A DNA stretch of 64,000 nt from NCBI RefSeq assembly GCF_017876165.1, contig NZ_JAGINQ010000002.1:62001-126000 (forward strand), read 5' to 3'. Below the pieces are notes generated by a model. That model ran no database searches, had not been told where the DNA came from, and saw only the letters and a list, made by a program, of their open reading frames with translations. This document shows, piece by piece, positions 16,475 through 26,100 of this stretch (the first letter of the stretch is position 1; each line of letters begins with the position of its first letter). The stretch is from Azospirillum soli. Lineage in GTDB: Bacteria; Pseudomonadota; Alphaproteobacteria; Azospirillales; Azospirillaceae. The translations under genes were made by a program, and so were the position numbers.

Positions 16475-17497
16475 TTATTCCGCTCCCGGAACGCCCTTGG
16501 AGGTGGAGTATTCGAAGTGCAGCGCCTCGCCCGGACGGACCAGCGGGTGGATGGCGTGGGCCGCCTGCGCCGCCTCGGAGAAGCCGCAGAGGATCAGCTT
16601 CAGCTTGCCGGGGTATGTGGCGATGTCGCCGATGGCGAAGACGCCGGGGGCGCTGGTCGCGCAGCCGGGCAGGCTGACGTCGATGTGGTTGCGCTCCAGG
16701 TTCAGGCCCCAATCCGCGATGGGTCCCAGGTTCATCGACAGGCCGAAGAAGGCCAGCAGCGCGTCGGCCGGCAGGTCCTTCTCCTCGCCGTCCAGCGTGG
16801 CGACGCGCACCGCCGACAGCTGCCCGTTCTCGCCCACCAGACCGGAGAGCTGGTAGGGCACGACCATCTCGATCTTGCCCTCGCGCGCCAGCACGTCCAT
16901 GCGGGCGACGCTTTCCGGGGCGGCGCGGAACTTCGGCCGGCGGTGGACGACGTAGACCTTCTCCGCCACGTCGGCCAGCGACAGCGTCCAATCGACCGCC
17001 GAGTCGCCGCCGCCCGCGATCACCACGCGCTTGCCGGCGAAATCCTGGCGGCGGCGAACCATGTAGAAGACCGACTTGCCCTCATACTGCTCCAGCCCGT
17101 CCAGCGGCGGGCGGTTCGGGCCGAAGGCGCCGCAGCCGGCGGCGATGATGACCGCCTGGGTGTCGATCTTGGTGCCGATGTTGGTCTCGACCAGCCAGCG
17201 CCCCTCGTCCGTGCGGGTCAGCTTCTCGACCTGCTGGCCCAGGTGGTAGGTCGGCGCGAAGGGGGCGGCCTGCTGCGCCAGCCTGTCGATCAGGTCGGCC
17301 GCCTCGATGGCCGGGTGGGCCGGGATGTCGTAGATCGGCTTTTCCGGGTACAGGGCCGTGCACTGGCCGCCCACCATGTCCAGCGCGTCCACGACATGGA
17401 CGTTCATCTTCAGCATGCCGCATTCAAAGATGGCGAACAGGCCCACGGGGCCGGCGCCGACGATGACGACATCGGTGCGGTGGACGGTCTGCGACAT
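16475..17497 (-). CDS. Ferredoxin/flavodoxin-NADP+ reductase, thioredoxin-reductase type
   Basis: A 340-residue FAD/NADPH protein of the TrxR-like FNR class: FAD loop VGAGPVGLFAIFECG at the N-terminus, the family segment DMVGGQCTALYPEKPIYDIPA, NADP loop IAGGGDSAVDWTLSL, HRRPKFRAAPES, and FAD segment PGVFAIGDIATYPGK. The CxxC redox pair of thioredoxin reductases is absent, which marks the reductase rather than TrxR. It transfers electrons between NADPH and ferredoxin or flavodoxin; in nitrogen-fixing alphaproteobacteria such enzymes may support reduced-ferredoxin pools. It stands alone and is transcribed leftward, with a 208-bp gap to the divergent tsaE operon. Confidence 0.9.
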   Translation of the reverse strand: MSQTVHRTDVVIVGAGPVGLFAIFECGMLKMNVHVVDALDMVGGQCTALYPEKPIYDIPAHPAIEAADLIDRLAQQAAPFAPTYHLGQQVEKLTRTDEGRWLVETNIGTKIDTQAVIIAAGCGAFGPNRPPLDGLEQYEGKSVFYMVRRRQDFAGKRVVIAGGGDSAVDWTLSLADVAEKVYVVHRRPKFRAAPESVARMDVLAREGKIEMVVPYQLSGLVGENGQLSAVRVATLDGEEKDLPADALLAFFGLSMNLGPIADWGLNLERNHIDVSLPGCATSAPGVFAIGDIATYPGKLKLILCGFSEAAQAAHAIHPLVRPGEALHFEYSTSKGVPGAE

Positions 17498-17705
17498 GGA
17501 CGCGATACCTTATTGACGGGGGTGGTGCGGCGGAAGCCCGCGAAATGGCTTTCAATTGTCCGGTTTCGGCCCGGCGGTCAACCCCGTCGAGTCGGCCATG
17601 CGCCCGTGCGGGAGGCAATGCCCATCTTTTGCGCCCCGTGACCTCTGCAACAGCCCGCCTTTCCGGCTTGCGGCGGGTGCCGCCGTTCGCCCACAATCCG
17701 GCGCC

Positions 17706-18185
17706 ATGACGCACCCCACCATTCACCGCACCGTCCCCTTGCCGGACGAGGCCGCAACCGTGGACCTCGCCCGCCGGCTGGCGCGCGCGCTCGGCCCCGG
17801 CGACCTCGTGGCGCTGCGCGGCGACCTAGGCGCCGGCAAGACCGCGCTGTCTCGCGCCCTGATCCGCGCGGTGACGGAGGAGGATGCGGAGGTGCCGTCC
17901 CCCACCTTCACGCTGGTGCAGACCTACGACACCGACATCGGCCCGGTCTGGCATTTCGACCTCTACCGCCTGTCCGGCCCCGACGAGGTCACCGAACTCG
18001 GCTGGGACGAAGCCCGCGCCGAAGCCGTTCTGCTGGTGGAATGGCCGGACCGGCTGGGCCCCCTGCTGCCCGCCGACCGGCTGGACCTCACCATGACGTT
18101 TGCCGGCCCGACCGCCCGCCAGGCGGAGCTGACCGGCCACGGCGCGTGGGCCGAACGCCTCGCCGCCCTGGAGTTGGCCCCATGA
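17706..18185 (+). CDS. tsaE: tRNA t6A biosynthesis ATPase TsaE
   Basis: TsaE is the small ATPase that works with TsaB and TsaD to place threonylcarbamoyl on A37 of ANN-decoding tRNAs. The 159-residue protein has the Walker A motif LRGDLGAGKTALSRALIR, the PSPTFTLVQTY segment and FDLYRL, with WDEARAEAVLLVEWPDRL containing the invariant EWP. ATG 17706 gives the normal length. Its stop overlaps the start of the amgK-like gene (ATGA). It heads the rightward tsaE-amgK-murU-addB-addA gene set. Confidence 0.95.
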   Translation: MTHPTIHRTVPLPDEAATVDLARRLARALGPGDLVALRGDLGAGKTALSRALIRAVTEEDAEVPSPTFTLVQTYDTDIGPVWHFDLYRLSGPDEVTELGWDEARAEAVLLVEWPDRLGPLLPADRLDLTMTFAGPTARQAELTGHGAWAERLAALELAP

Positions 18186-19198
18186 CCGACCGCGCGCAGG
18201 CCATCGCCGCCTTCCTCGCCCGGCACGGCCTGGGCGCCGCCAGGCGTCACCCGCTGGCCGGCGACGCCTCCGCGCGCCGGTATGAGCGCGTGGAGAAGCC
18301 TGGCGGCGGCACGGTCATCCTCGTCGACACGCCCGCCCCCGCCGAGGATCTGGTCCCCTTCATCGCCATCGGCGACATCTTGCGGCGGCTCGGCTTCTCG
18401 GTCCCCGGGATCCTGGCGGCGGACGTGCCCGCCGGCCTCGCCATCCAGGAGGATTTCGGCGACGACACCCTGTCGCGCCTGCTGGCCGGCGGCGCGGACC
18501 CGCGCGCCCTCTACGAACTCGCCACCGACGTCCTGATCGAGCTGCACCGCCGCTTTCCGGTGGAGGAGGCGGCGCGCCTGGAGCTGCCCACCTACGACGC
18601 CGCCCTATTCAAGGCCCAGGTCGCCCTGTTCGCCGAGGTCTACGTCTCCGCCGCGACCGGACAACCGCTGTCCGACAGGGCTCGTTCCGACCTCGAAACG
18701 GCGTGGGACGCGGTGATCCCCGCCGCCTGCGCCGGGCCGCAATCGCTGCTGCTGCGCGATTACCATGTGGACAACGTGATGCGGCTGCCGCGCCCCGGCG
18801 TCCAGGCCGCCGGCATCATCGATTACCAGAACGCCGGGCTCGGCCCCGTCGCCTACGATCTGGTGTCGCTGCTGGAGGACGCGCGGCGCGACGTGCCGGC
18901 CGACTTGACGGCCGCCCTGCTGAACCGCTACCTCGCCGCCTTCCCGGACCTGGACGCCGACGCGTTCCGCCGGTCCTACGCCGTGCTGGGCGCCGTCCGG
19001 CACGCGCGCATCGTCGCCATCTTCTTGCGGCTGGCGCTGCAACAGCGCCGCCGCGGATACCTCGTTCACCTGCCGCGCGTCTGGCGGCTGCTGGAAGGCC
19101 AGCTCGCGAAGCCCGAGCTTGCCCCAGTGGCCGACTGGTTCGCCCGGCATCTTCCGCCGGGAACCCGCGCGGACTTTGTCGTTCCGGAGCCGGATTGA
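18182..19198 (+). CDS. amgK: N-acetylmuramate/N-acetylglucosamine kinase (AmgK-like)
   Basis: A 338-residue aminoglycoside-phosphotransferase-fold kinase. The catalytic loop LLRDYHVDNVMRL and the metal-binding IIDYQNAGLGPVAYDLVSLLED are intact, and the N-terminal GDASARRYERV and IQEDFGDDTLSRLL segments match the AmgK group. AmgK phosphorylates the anomeric carbon of MurNAc (or GlcNAc) in the cell-wall recycling route that bypasses de novo UDP-MurNAc synthesis. ATG 18182 overlaps the tsaE stop. The next gene encodes the matching uridylyltransferase MurU, which supports this assignment over a generic phosphotransferase. Confidence 0.88.
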   Translation: MTDRAQAIAAFLARHGLGAARRHPLAGDASARRYERVEKPGGGTVILVDTPAPAEDLVPFIAIGDILRRLGFSVPGILAADVPAGLAIQEDFGDDTLSRLLAGGADPRALYELATDVLIELHRRFPVEEAARLELPTYDAALFKAQVALFAEVYVSAATGQPLSDRARSDLETAWDAVIPAACAGPQSLLLRDYHVDNVMRLPRPGVQAAGIIDYQNAGLGPVAYDLVSLLEDARRDVPADLTAALLNRYLAAFPDLDADAFRRSYAVLGAVRHARIVAIFLRLALQQRRRGYLVHLPRVWRLLEGQLAKPELAPVADWFARHLPPGTRADFVVPEPD

Positions 19199-19200
19199 TT

Positions 19201-19956
19201 ATGTCCTCTGCTGTGTCTATGCCCAAGAACGCGCCCAAGAAGGCGATGGTGCTGGCCGCCGGTCTGGGCCTGCGCATGCGCCCCCTGACGCTGGAGCGCC
19301 CCAAGCCCCTGATCCCCATCCTGGGCAAGCCGATGCTCGACCACGCGCTCGACCGGCTGGAGGAGGCGGGCGTGACCTCCGCCGTGGTGAACAGCCATTA
19401 CAAAGGCGCGATGATCGCCGAGCATCTGAAGACCCGGAAAAAGCCGGCCATCACCCTGTCGCCGGAAGACGTTCTGCTGGAAACCGGCGGCGGCGTGAAG
19501 AAGGCCCTGCCGCAACTGGGCAAGGCGCCGATCTATGTGGTCAACGCCGACATCCTGTGGCTCGACGGCCCGTCGCCGACACTGCGCCGTCTGGCGGCGC
19601 ACTGGAACCCGGACGAGATGGACGCGCTGCTCCTGCTGATGGCGACCACCAAGTCGGTGGGCTACGACGGCCGTGGCGACTACCACATGGACCCGCTGGG
19701 TCGGCTGACCCGCCGCGCCGAGATGGAGATCGCCCCCTTCGTCTTCGCCGGCGTCCAGATCGTGAAGCCGGAACTGTTCAAGGACATGCCGGACGGCCCC
19801 TTCTCCACCAACCTCGTCTGGGACCGCGCGCAGGAGGCCGGGCGCCTCTACGGCCTCGCCCACGACGGCCTGTGGTTCCACGTCGGCACGCCGGAAGCCC
19901 TCGCCGAGTCCGAAGCGCTTCTGTCGAAGAGCGACACCGTCGTCGTCACCACCTGA
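19201..19956 (+). CDS. murU: N-acetylmuramate 1-phosphate uridylyltransferase (MurU-like)
   Basis: MurU joins MurNAc 1-phosphate to UMP to give UDP-MurNAc. The 251-residue nucleotidyltransferase has the N-terminal nucleotide-binding signature MVLAAGLGLRMRPLT followed by PKPLIPILGKPMLDHALDRL, then ETGGGVKKALPQLG, VVNADILW (the metal-binding Asp) and a C-terminal WFHVGTPEAL. ATG 19201 lies 2 bp after the amgK stop; an internal ATG at 19219 is an alternative. Together with AmgK it completes the anomeric MurNAc recycling branch. A more general sugar-1-phosphate nucleotidyltransferase role cannot be excluded from sequence alone. Confidence 0.87.
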   Translation: MSSAVSMPKNAPKKAMVLAAGLGLRMRPLTLERPKPLIPILGKPMLDHALDRLEEAGVTSAVVNSHYKGAMIAEHLKTRKKPAITLSPEDVLLETGGGVKKALPQLGKAPIYVVNADILWLDGPSPTLRRLAAHWNPDEMDALLLLMATTKSVGYDGRGDYHMDPLGRLTRRAEMEIAPFVFAGVQIVKPELFKDMPDGPFSTNLVWDRAQEAGRLYGLAHDGLWFHVGTPEALAESEALLSKSDTVVVTT

Positions 19957-19977
19957 GTATCCGATCCTGAGAATCCG

Positions 19978-22953
19978 ATGATGAGCGATCCGGCGGCCAA
20001 GGTCTTCACGATTCCGTCCGGCGTGTCCTTCGTGGACACGCTGGCGGCGGGCATCGTGGAGCGCGTGGGCGACGACCCGCTGGCGCTCGCGGGCGTGACC
20101 GTCCTGCTGCCGACCCGCCGGTCCTGCCGGTCGTTGCGGGACGCTTTCCTGCGCCGCTCCGGCGGCCGGCCGATGCTGCTGCCGCGCATGAGCCCGCTGG
20201 GCGAGCTGGACGCCGACTCCCTCAGCCTGACGGCGGAGGAACTGCCCGGCGTGCCCCTGGAACTGCCGGACGCGGTCAGCGGCCTGAAGCGCCAGCTGAT
20301 GCTGGCCCGCCTGATCCTGTCGGCCAAGGGCGTTTCCGCCACCACCGCGCAGGCCGTGCGCCTCGGCGCCGACCTCGGCCGTCTGATCGACGCGGTGTGG
20401 ACGGAGCGCGTGGCCTTCGACCGGCTGGGTTCGCTGGTGCCGGCGGATTACGCCCAGCACTGGCAGGTCACGCTGGAATTCCTGAAGATCGTCACCGAGC
20501 ACTGGCCGGCGATCCTCGGCGAGAGCGAGCTGACCGACCCGGCGCAACGCCGCAACATCGTGCTGGAAACCCAGGCCAAGCTGTGGCGCGCCGACCCGCC
20601 GCAGGGTCTGGTCATCGCCGCCGGCTCGACCGGCTCCATCCCCGCCTCCGCCGACCTTCTGGCCGTCATCGCCCGCCTGCCGCAGGGCGCGGTCGTCCTG
20701 CCGGGCTTGGATCAGAGCGCCGACGACACGACCTGGGACGCCATCCGCCGCGACGAATCGCACCCGCAGCACGGGCTTGCCCATCTTCTCGACACGCTTG
20801 GTTCCCCGCGAGATTCGGTTCGGCTGTGGAACGATGCCGAGGAACCGCGCGCGCCTCGCGCCCGCCTGATCGCGGAGGCCATGCGCCCCGCCGCGACGAC
20901 GGAAGGCTGGCGGGACCTGGAGGGCTTCGACGAGACCGCCCTCGCCAACCTCACCCGCATCGACGCCCCGACGTCGGAGGAGGAGGCGTCGGTCATCGCA
21001 TTGCTGATGCGCCACGCGCTGGAAACGCCGGAAAAGCGCGCGGCGCTGGTCACGCCCGACCGAAACCTCGCCCGCCGCGTCGCCATGGCGCTGTCGCGCT
21101 GGGGCATCGTGGTGGACGACTCGGCGGGCCAGCCGCTCGTCCACACCGCCGCCGGCACCTACCTGCGCCTGACCGCCGAGCTGGCGGCCAGCCGCGCGCA
21201 CCCGCTGGATCTCCTGGCGCTCGCCAAGCACCCGCTGGCGGCCGGCGGGCGCGACCCGTCCGACTTCCGCCACGCCGCCCGCGCGCTGGAGCGCACCGTG
21301 CTGCGCGGCCCCCGCCCGGCCGAGGGCTTCGACGGCCTGCTCGCCGCCGTCCGGGCCACGGAGCGGTTCGAGCACAAGGACCAGCAGGCGATCCTGATCG
21401 ACTGGCTGGAGGACCTCGCCCGCCTCGCCGCCCCCTTCATGGAGGTGCTGTTCAGCAACGCCCCCATCGGCGACCTCGTCCGCGCGCACATCGCCTTCGC
21501 CGAGAAGCTCGCCGCCCAGGCCGGGCAGCCCGGCGCCGGCTATCTCTGGCTGCATGACGACGGCGAGGAGGCGGCGCGCTTCGTCCACGAACTGCTGGAA
21601 GCCGCCGACGGCTTCCCCGCCGTTCCCGGCACCGACTACCCCGCCCTGCTCGACGCGCTGATGGCGATGCGCGCGGTGCGTCCGCGCTTTGGCCGGCACC
21701 CGCGCTTGTCGATCCTCGGCCCCATGGAGGCCCGCCTCCAGCATTTCGACCTGATGATCCTCGGCGGGCTGAACGAGGGCACATGGCCGCCCGACCCCGC
21801 CGCTGACCCCTGGATGTCGCGCCCGATGCGCCGCGACTTCGGCCTGCCCAGCCCGGAGCGCATGGTCGGCCTGTCCGCCCACGACTTCACCCACGCCTGC
21901 GGCGCGCCCGAGGTGGTGCTGACCCGCGCCGAGCGTGTGGAGGGCACGCCCACAGTTCCGTCCCGCTGGCTGCTGCGCCTGGAAACCGTGCTGCGCGCCC
22001 TGAACCTCGACGGCCGCATCGACTTGGCGGGCGAACCCTGGCTCGCCTGGGCGCGCGGCCTGGACGAACCGGACGCCGTGCGGCCCATTCCGCCCCCGGA
22101 ACCACGCCCGCCCGTGGCCGCCCGGCCGCGCAAGCTGTCGGTCACCCAAATTGAAACCTGGATGCGCGACCCCTACGCCGTCTACGCGCGCCACGTCCTG
22201 CGCCTGTCGAAGCTCGACCCCATCGCCGCCGATCCGGGTGCCGCCGACCGGGGCCAGTTCATCCACGCCGCCCTCGACCGGTTCGTGCGCGAGTATCCCG
22301 GCCCGCTGCCCGACGACGCCCTGCCCCGCCTGCTCGACCTGGGCCGCGAGGCGTTCGGCCCGCTTCTGCGCACGCACCCCGACGTGTGGGCCTTCTGGTG
22401 GCCGCGGTTCGAGCGCATCGCCGAATGGTTCATCGGGCTGGAGCGCGACCGCCGCCTGACCACCAAGCCCCTGGCGACCGAGGTGTCCGGCCAGTTGGTC
22501 CTGAACGGCCCCGCCGGCCCCTTCACCCTGACCGCCAAGGCCGACCGCATCGACTCGTCCGGCGAAGGGCTGGTCCTGATCGACTACAAGACCGGCACCC
22601 CGCCCTCGACCCGCGAGATCGAGCTTGGCTTCGCCCCGCAGCTTCCCCTGGAGGCCGCCATCGCCGAGGCCGGCGGCTTCGGCGGCGTCGCGGCCAACCG
22701 GGTCGCCGAGCTGGCCTTCTGGCGCCTGTCCGGCGGCGACCCGGCCGGCGAGGAAAAGCCCGTGAAGGGCGACCCCGCCGCGCTGGCCGCCGACGCCCGC
22801 GCCGGCCTGGAAGAGCTGATCCGCCACTTCGACGACCCGGCCACCCCCTACCGCTCCTGCCCCCGCCCCGCCATGGCCCCGCGCTATACCGACTACGCCC
22901 ACTTGGCCCGCGTTCAGGAATGGTCGGCGGGTGGCGACGGGGGTGAGGCGTGA
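19978..22953 (+). CDS. addB: Double-strand break repair protein AddB
   Basis: AddB is the second subunit of the AddAB helicase-nuclease that resects double-strand breaks and loads RecA. The 991-residue protein has an N-terminal inactive-helicase region (LLPTRRSCRSLRDAFLRR, ADLLAVIARLP), the central LNEGTWPPDPAADPWMSRPMRR typical of alphaproteobacterial AddB, and a C-terminal RecB-type nuclease with KADRIDSS, VLIDYKTGTPP and QLPLEAAI. The cysteines of the iron-sulphur AddB type are not seen, as usual for alphaproteobacteria. ATG ATG at 19978 starts the gene 21 bp after murU. It is separated from addA by a palindromic repeat. Confidence 0.94.
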   Translation: MMSDPAAKVFTIPSGVSFVDTLAAGIVERVGDDPLALAGVTVLLPTRRSCRSLRDAFLRRSGGRPMLLPRMSPLGELDADSLSLTAEELPGVPLELPDAVSGLKRQLMLARLILSAKGVSATTAQAVRLGADLGRLIDAVWTERVAFDRLGSLVPADYAQHWQVTLEFLKIVTEHWPAILGESELTDPAQRRNIVLETQAKLWRADPPQGLVIAAGSTGSIPASADLLAVIARLPQGAVVLPGLDQSADDTTWDAIRRDESHPQHGLAHLLDTLGSPRDSVRLWNDAEEPRAPRARLIAEAMRPAATTEGWRDLEGFDETALANLTRIDAPTSEEEASVIALLMRHALETPEKRAALVTPDRNLARRVAMALSRWGIVVDDSAGQPLVHTAAGTYLRLTAELAASRAHPLDLLALAKHPLAAGGRDPSDFRHAARALERTVLRGPRPAEGFDGLLAAVRATERFEHKDQQAILIDWLEDLARLAAPFMEVLFSNAPIGDLVRAHIAFAEKLAAQAGQPGAGYLWLHDDGEEAARFVHELLEAADGFPAVPGTDYPALLDALMAMRAVRPRFGRHPRLSILGPMEARLQHFDLMILGGLNEGTWPPDPAADPWMSRPMRRDFGLPSPERMVGLSAHDFTHACGAPEVVLTRAERVEGTPTVPSRWLLRLETVLRALNLDGRIDLAGEPWLAWARGLDEPDAVRPIPPPEPRPPVAARPRKLSVTQIETWMRDPYAVYARHVLRLSKLDPIAADPGAADRGQFIHAALDRFVREYPGPLPDDALPRLLDLGREAFGPLLRTHPDVWAFWWPRFERIAEWFIGLERDRRLTTKPLATEVSGQLVLNGPAGPFTLTAKADRIDSSGEGLVLIDYKTGTPPSTREIELGFAPQLPLEAAIAEAGGFGGVAANRVAELAFWRLSGGDPAGEEKPVKGDPAALAADARAGLEELIRHFDDPATPYRSCPRPAMAPRYTDYAHLARVQEWSAGGDGGEA

Positions 22954-22986
22954 TGCGGCATGGCCTCCAGACAGGCGTCGGCCAGC

Positions 22987-23081
22987 GGGCCCCCACCCTA
23001 ACCCTCCCCCACCTTGCGGCGGGGGAGGGAATTGATCTCCTTCCCCCGCCGCAAGGTGGGGGAAGGTCGGGATGGGGGCCC
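22987..23081. repeat. 95-bp nested palindrome between addB and addA
   Basis: Outer arms GGGCCCCCACCC (22987-22998) and GGATGGGGGCCC (23070-23081) and inner arms built on CCCCCACCTTGCGGCGGGGG (from 23006) and CCCCCGCCGCAAGGTGGGGG (from 23043) make a nearly complete palindrome with a short centre ATTGATCTCC. It looks like a dispersed non-coding element inserted in an operon; the first bases of a longer AddA frame (ATG 23072) lie inside it, so that start is not credible. Confidence 0.8.
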
Positions 23082-23110
23082 ACCGCGACCACCCCCGCAA
23101 AGGCCGCGCC

Positions 23111-26100
23111 ATGACCCTGACCACCCTGCCCGCCCGCGACCTGCCGCTCGACCCCAACGTGGCGCAGCGGCGGGCGTCCGACCCGCTGTCGTCGGTCTGG
23201 GTCGGCGCGTCCGCCGGCTCCGGCAAGACGAAGGTGCTGACCGACCGCGTGCTGCGCCTCATGCTGGCCGGCACGCCGCCCGCGCGTATCCTCTGCCTGA
23301 CCTTCACCAAGGCGGCGGCGGCGGAGATGTCGATCCGCATCAACCGCACGCTGGGCATCTGGGCGACCCTGCCCGACGCCGATCTGGAAGACCGTCTCTA
23401 CGACCTGTGCGGCGAGCGCCCCGGCGCGGAGACGCGCACCGCCGCCCGCCGCCTGTTCGCCCAGGTGGTGGACTGCCCCGGCGGCATGAAGATCCAGACG
23501 ATCCACGCCTTCTGCCAGTCGCTGCTGCGCCGCTTCCCCCTGGAGGCCGGCCTCGCCCCGCATTTCGAGGTGATGGACGAGCGCACGGCCGCCGGCCTGC
23601 TGACCGAGTCGCGCGACGAGGTGCTGCACGCCGGTCGCGCGGCGCCCGAGACACCGCTCGGCAGGGCGATGGCCCGCCTGACCGCCGACCTGAACGCGGA
23701 GGAATTCGCCGACATCCTGGCCGAACTCGCCAACGAGCGCGGGCGCATTCAGCGCATTTTCGAGCGTTCCAAGGGCCTGGACGGTGCCGTCGCCGAGGTC
23801 TACCGTACGCTGAAGGTCGAGCCCGGCACGACCGAAGCCTCGATCCTGCACGAGGCCTGCTCCGACGCGTCCCTCGACGTGCCGACCCTGCGCGAGGCCT
23901 GCCGGGCGCTCGCCACCGGCACCAAGACGGACGAGGAGCGCGGCATCGGCATCCAGCAATGGCTGGACGCCGCCGAGACCCGCGTGAAGGCCTTCCACGC
24001 CTACACCCGCCTGTTCCTGACCGCCGAGGGCAGCCCGCGCAAGACCCTGATCACCAAGAAGCCGGCAACCGCCTACCCCGCCGCCCTGACCGCGCTGGAG
24101 CGCGAGGCGGAAAGGCTCGTTTCGCTGATGCAACGGGTGAAGTCGGCCGGCGTCGCCGCGTCGACGTCCGCCCTGCTCACCCTCGCCGAAGCCCTGCTGC
24201 GCGCCTATGAGGCGAAGAAGCAGGGGAAGGCGCTGCTCGACTACGACGACCTGATCCTGGCGGCCAACGCCCTGCTGCGCGGCAAGGATGGGGTGCCCGC
24301 CGTTCCCTGGGTGCTATTCAAGCTCGACGGCGGCCTCGACCACATCCTGATCGACGAGGCGCAGGACACCAACCCGGAGCAGTGGCAGGTCGTGGCCTCC
24401 ATCGCCGAGGAGTTCTTCGCCGGCCTCAGCGCCCGTGAAACCGGCGTTCAAGACGGCGCCCCGGTCACCCGCACCGTCTTCGCGGTGGGCGACGAGAAGC
24501 AGTCGATCTTCAGCTTCCAGCGCGCCGACCCCGCCGAATTCGCGCGCATGCGCCGCCATTTCCAGACCCGCGCCAAGGCCGCCGAGAAGACGTGGCACGC
24601 GGTGGACCTGGACATCTCCTTCCGCTCCACCTCGGCCGTGCTCCAAGCGGTGGACGAGGTGTTCCGGCTGGACGCCGCCAAGGATGGTGTCGCTTCCGAA
24701 ACGAACCCGGTGATCCGCCACCGCGCCTTCCGGCGCGGCCACGCCGGTCTGGTCGAGCTGTGGCCCCCGGTCAAGCCGGCCGAGGTCGCGGATCCGCCCG
24801 CCTGGGCGCCGCCGGTCGCCCGCGAGGCCGCCGATTCGCCCTCCGCGCGTCTGGCGTCGGTCATCGCCGACACGATCCGCGACTGGACCCAACGCGGCGA
24901 GACGCTGGAATCGCGCGGCCGGCCGATCCAGCCCGGCGACGTGATGGTTCTGGTCCGCCGCCGCACCGGCTTCGTCACGGAGCTGGTCCGTGCGCTGAAG
25001 GACCGCGCCGTGCCGGTGGCCGGCGTGGACCGCATGATCCTGACCGAACAGCTTGCGGTCATGGACCTGATGGCGCTGGCCGATTTCCTGCTGCTGCCCG
25101 AGGACGACCTGACGCTGGCCACGGTCCTGAAAGGCCCGCTGATCGGCCTGACCGAGGAGGAGCTGTTCGACCTCGCCCACAGCCGGCGCGGCACGCTGTG
25201 GCACGCGCTGGTGAAGAAGGCTGAGGAAAACCCCGCCTACCGCCCGGCCCGCCGTTACCTGGGCGACCAGCTCGGCCGTGCCGACTTCCGCGCGCCCTAC
25301 GAGCTGTTCGCCGGCATCCTCGCCGCGCCCTGCCCGGCCGACACCCGGTCGGGCCGCCGCGCCATCCTGAAACGACTCGGCCCCGACGCGCAGGACCCGC
25401 TGGATGAGTTCCTGGCGGTTTGTCTCGCCTTCGAAAAGACCGAGCCGCCGTCGTTGCAGAACTTCCTTGCCTGGCTCGCCGCCAGCGAGGCGGAAATCAA
25501 GCGCGAGCTGGAGCAGGGCGGCGGGCGCGTGCGCATCATGACGGTGCACGGATCCAAGGGCTTGCAGGCCCCCATCGTCTTCCTGCCCGACACGCTGGGG
25601 TCCCCGACGCAAAGCCCGCCGATCCTGTGGCCGGACGAGGGCTGCGCCGTCCCCCTCTTCGCCGCCCGCCGGGGGCAGGAGGACGCGCTGTGCGCCGAGG
25701 CGCGCGGGCGCGCCAACCGCCGCCGCGACCAGGAATACCGCCGCCTGCTGTATGTCGCGCTGACCCGCGCGGAGGACCGGCTGTATGTCTGCGGCTATCA
25801 GGGCAAGCGCGAGCCGGCGGAAAGCTGCTGGTACAAGCTGGTCGAGGCGGCGATGCAGGAGGTCGGCGTCCCGCACGCCTTCGACTTCGCCGCGCTCTGC
25901 CCCGACGGCTGGGCCGGCGACGGCTGGCGCCTGTCCGAACCGCAGACCGCCGCGCCCAAGCCGGACGGCGCCGGCCATGGCCGCGTTCTCGGCACGCACG
26001 CCCCGGCACCCTGGCTGACCGCGCCGGCGCCGGTGGAGCCGGAGCCGTCCCGCCCCCTCACCCCCTCCCGCCCCGATGGGGACGAGCCGGCGGTGCGCTC

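Noticed and set aside
19066-23358. A 1430-codon open frame on the minus strand, opposite amgK, murU and addB
   Set aside because: It is the GC-rich shadow of addB and its neighbours; His/Gln/Arg-rich low-complexity product with no family pattern.
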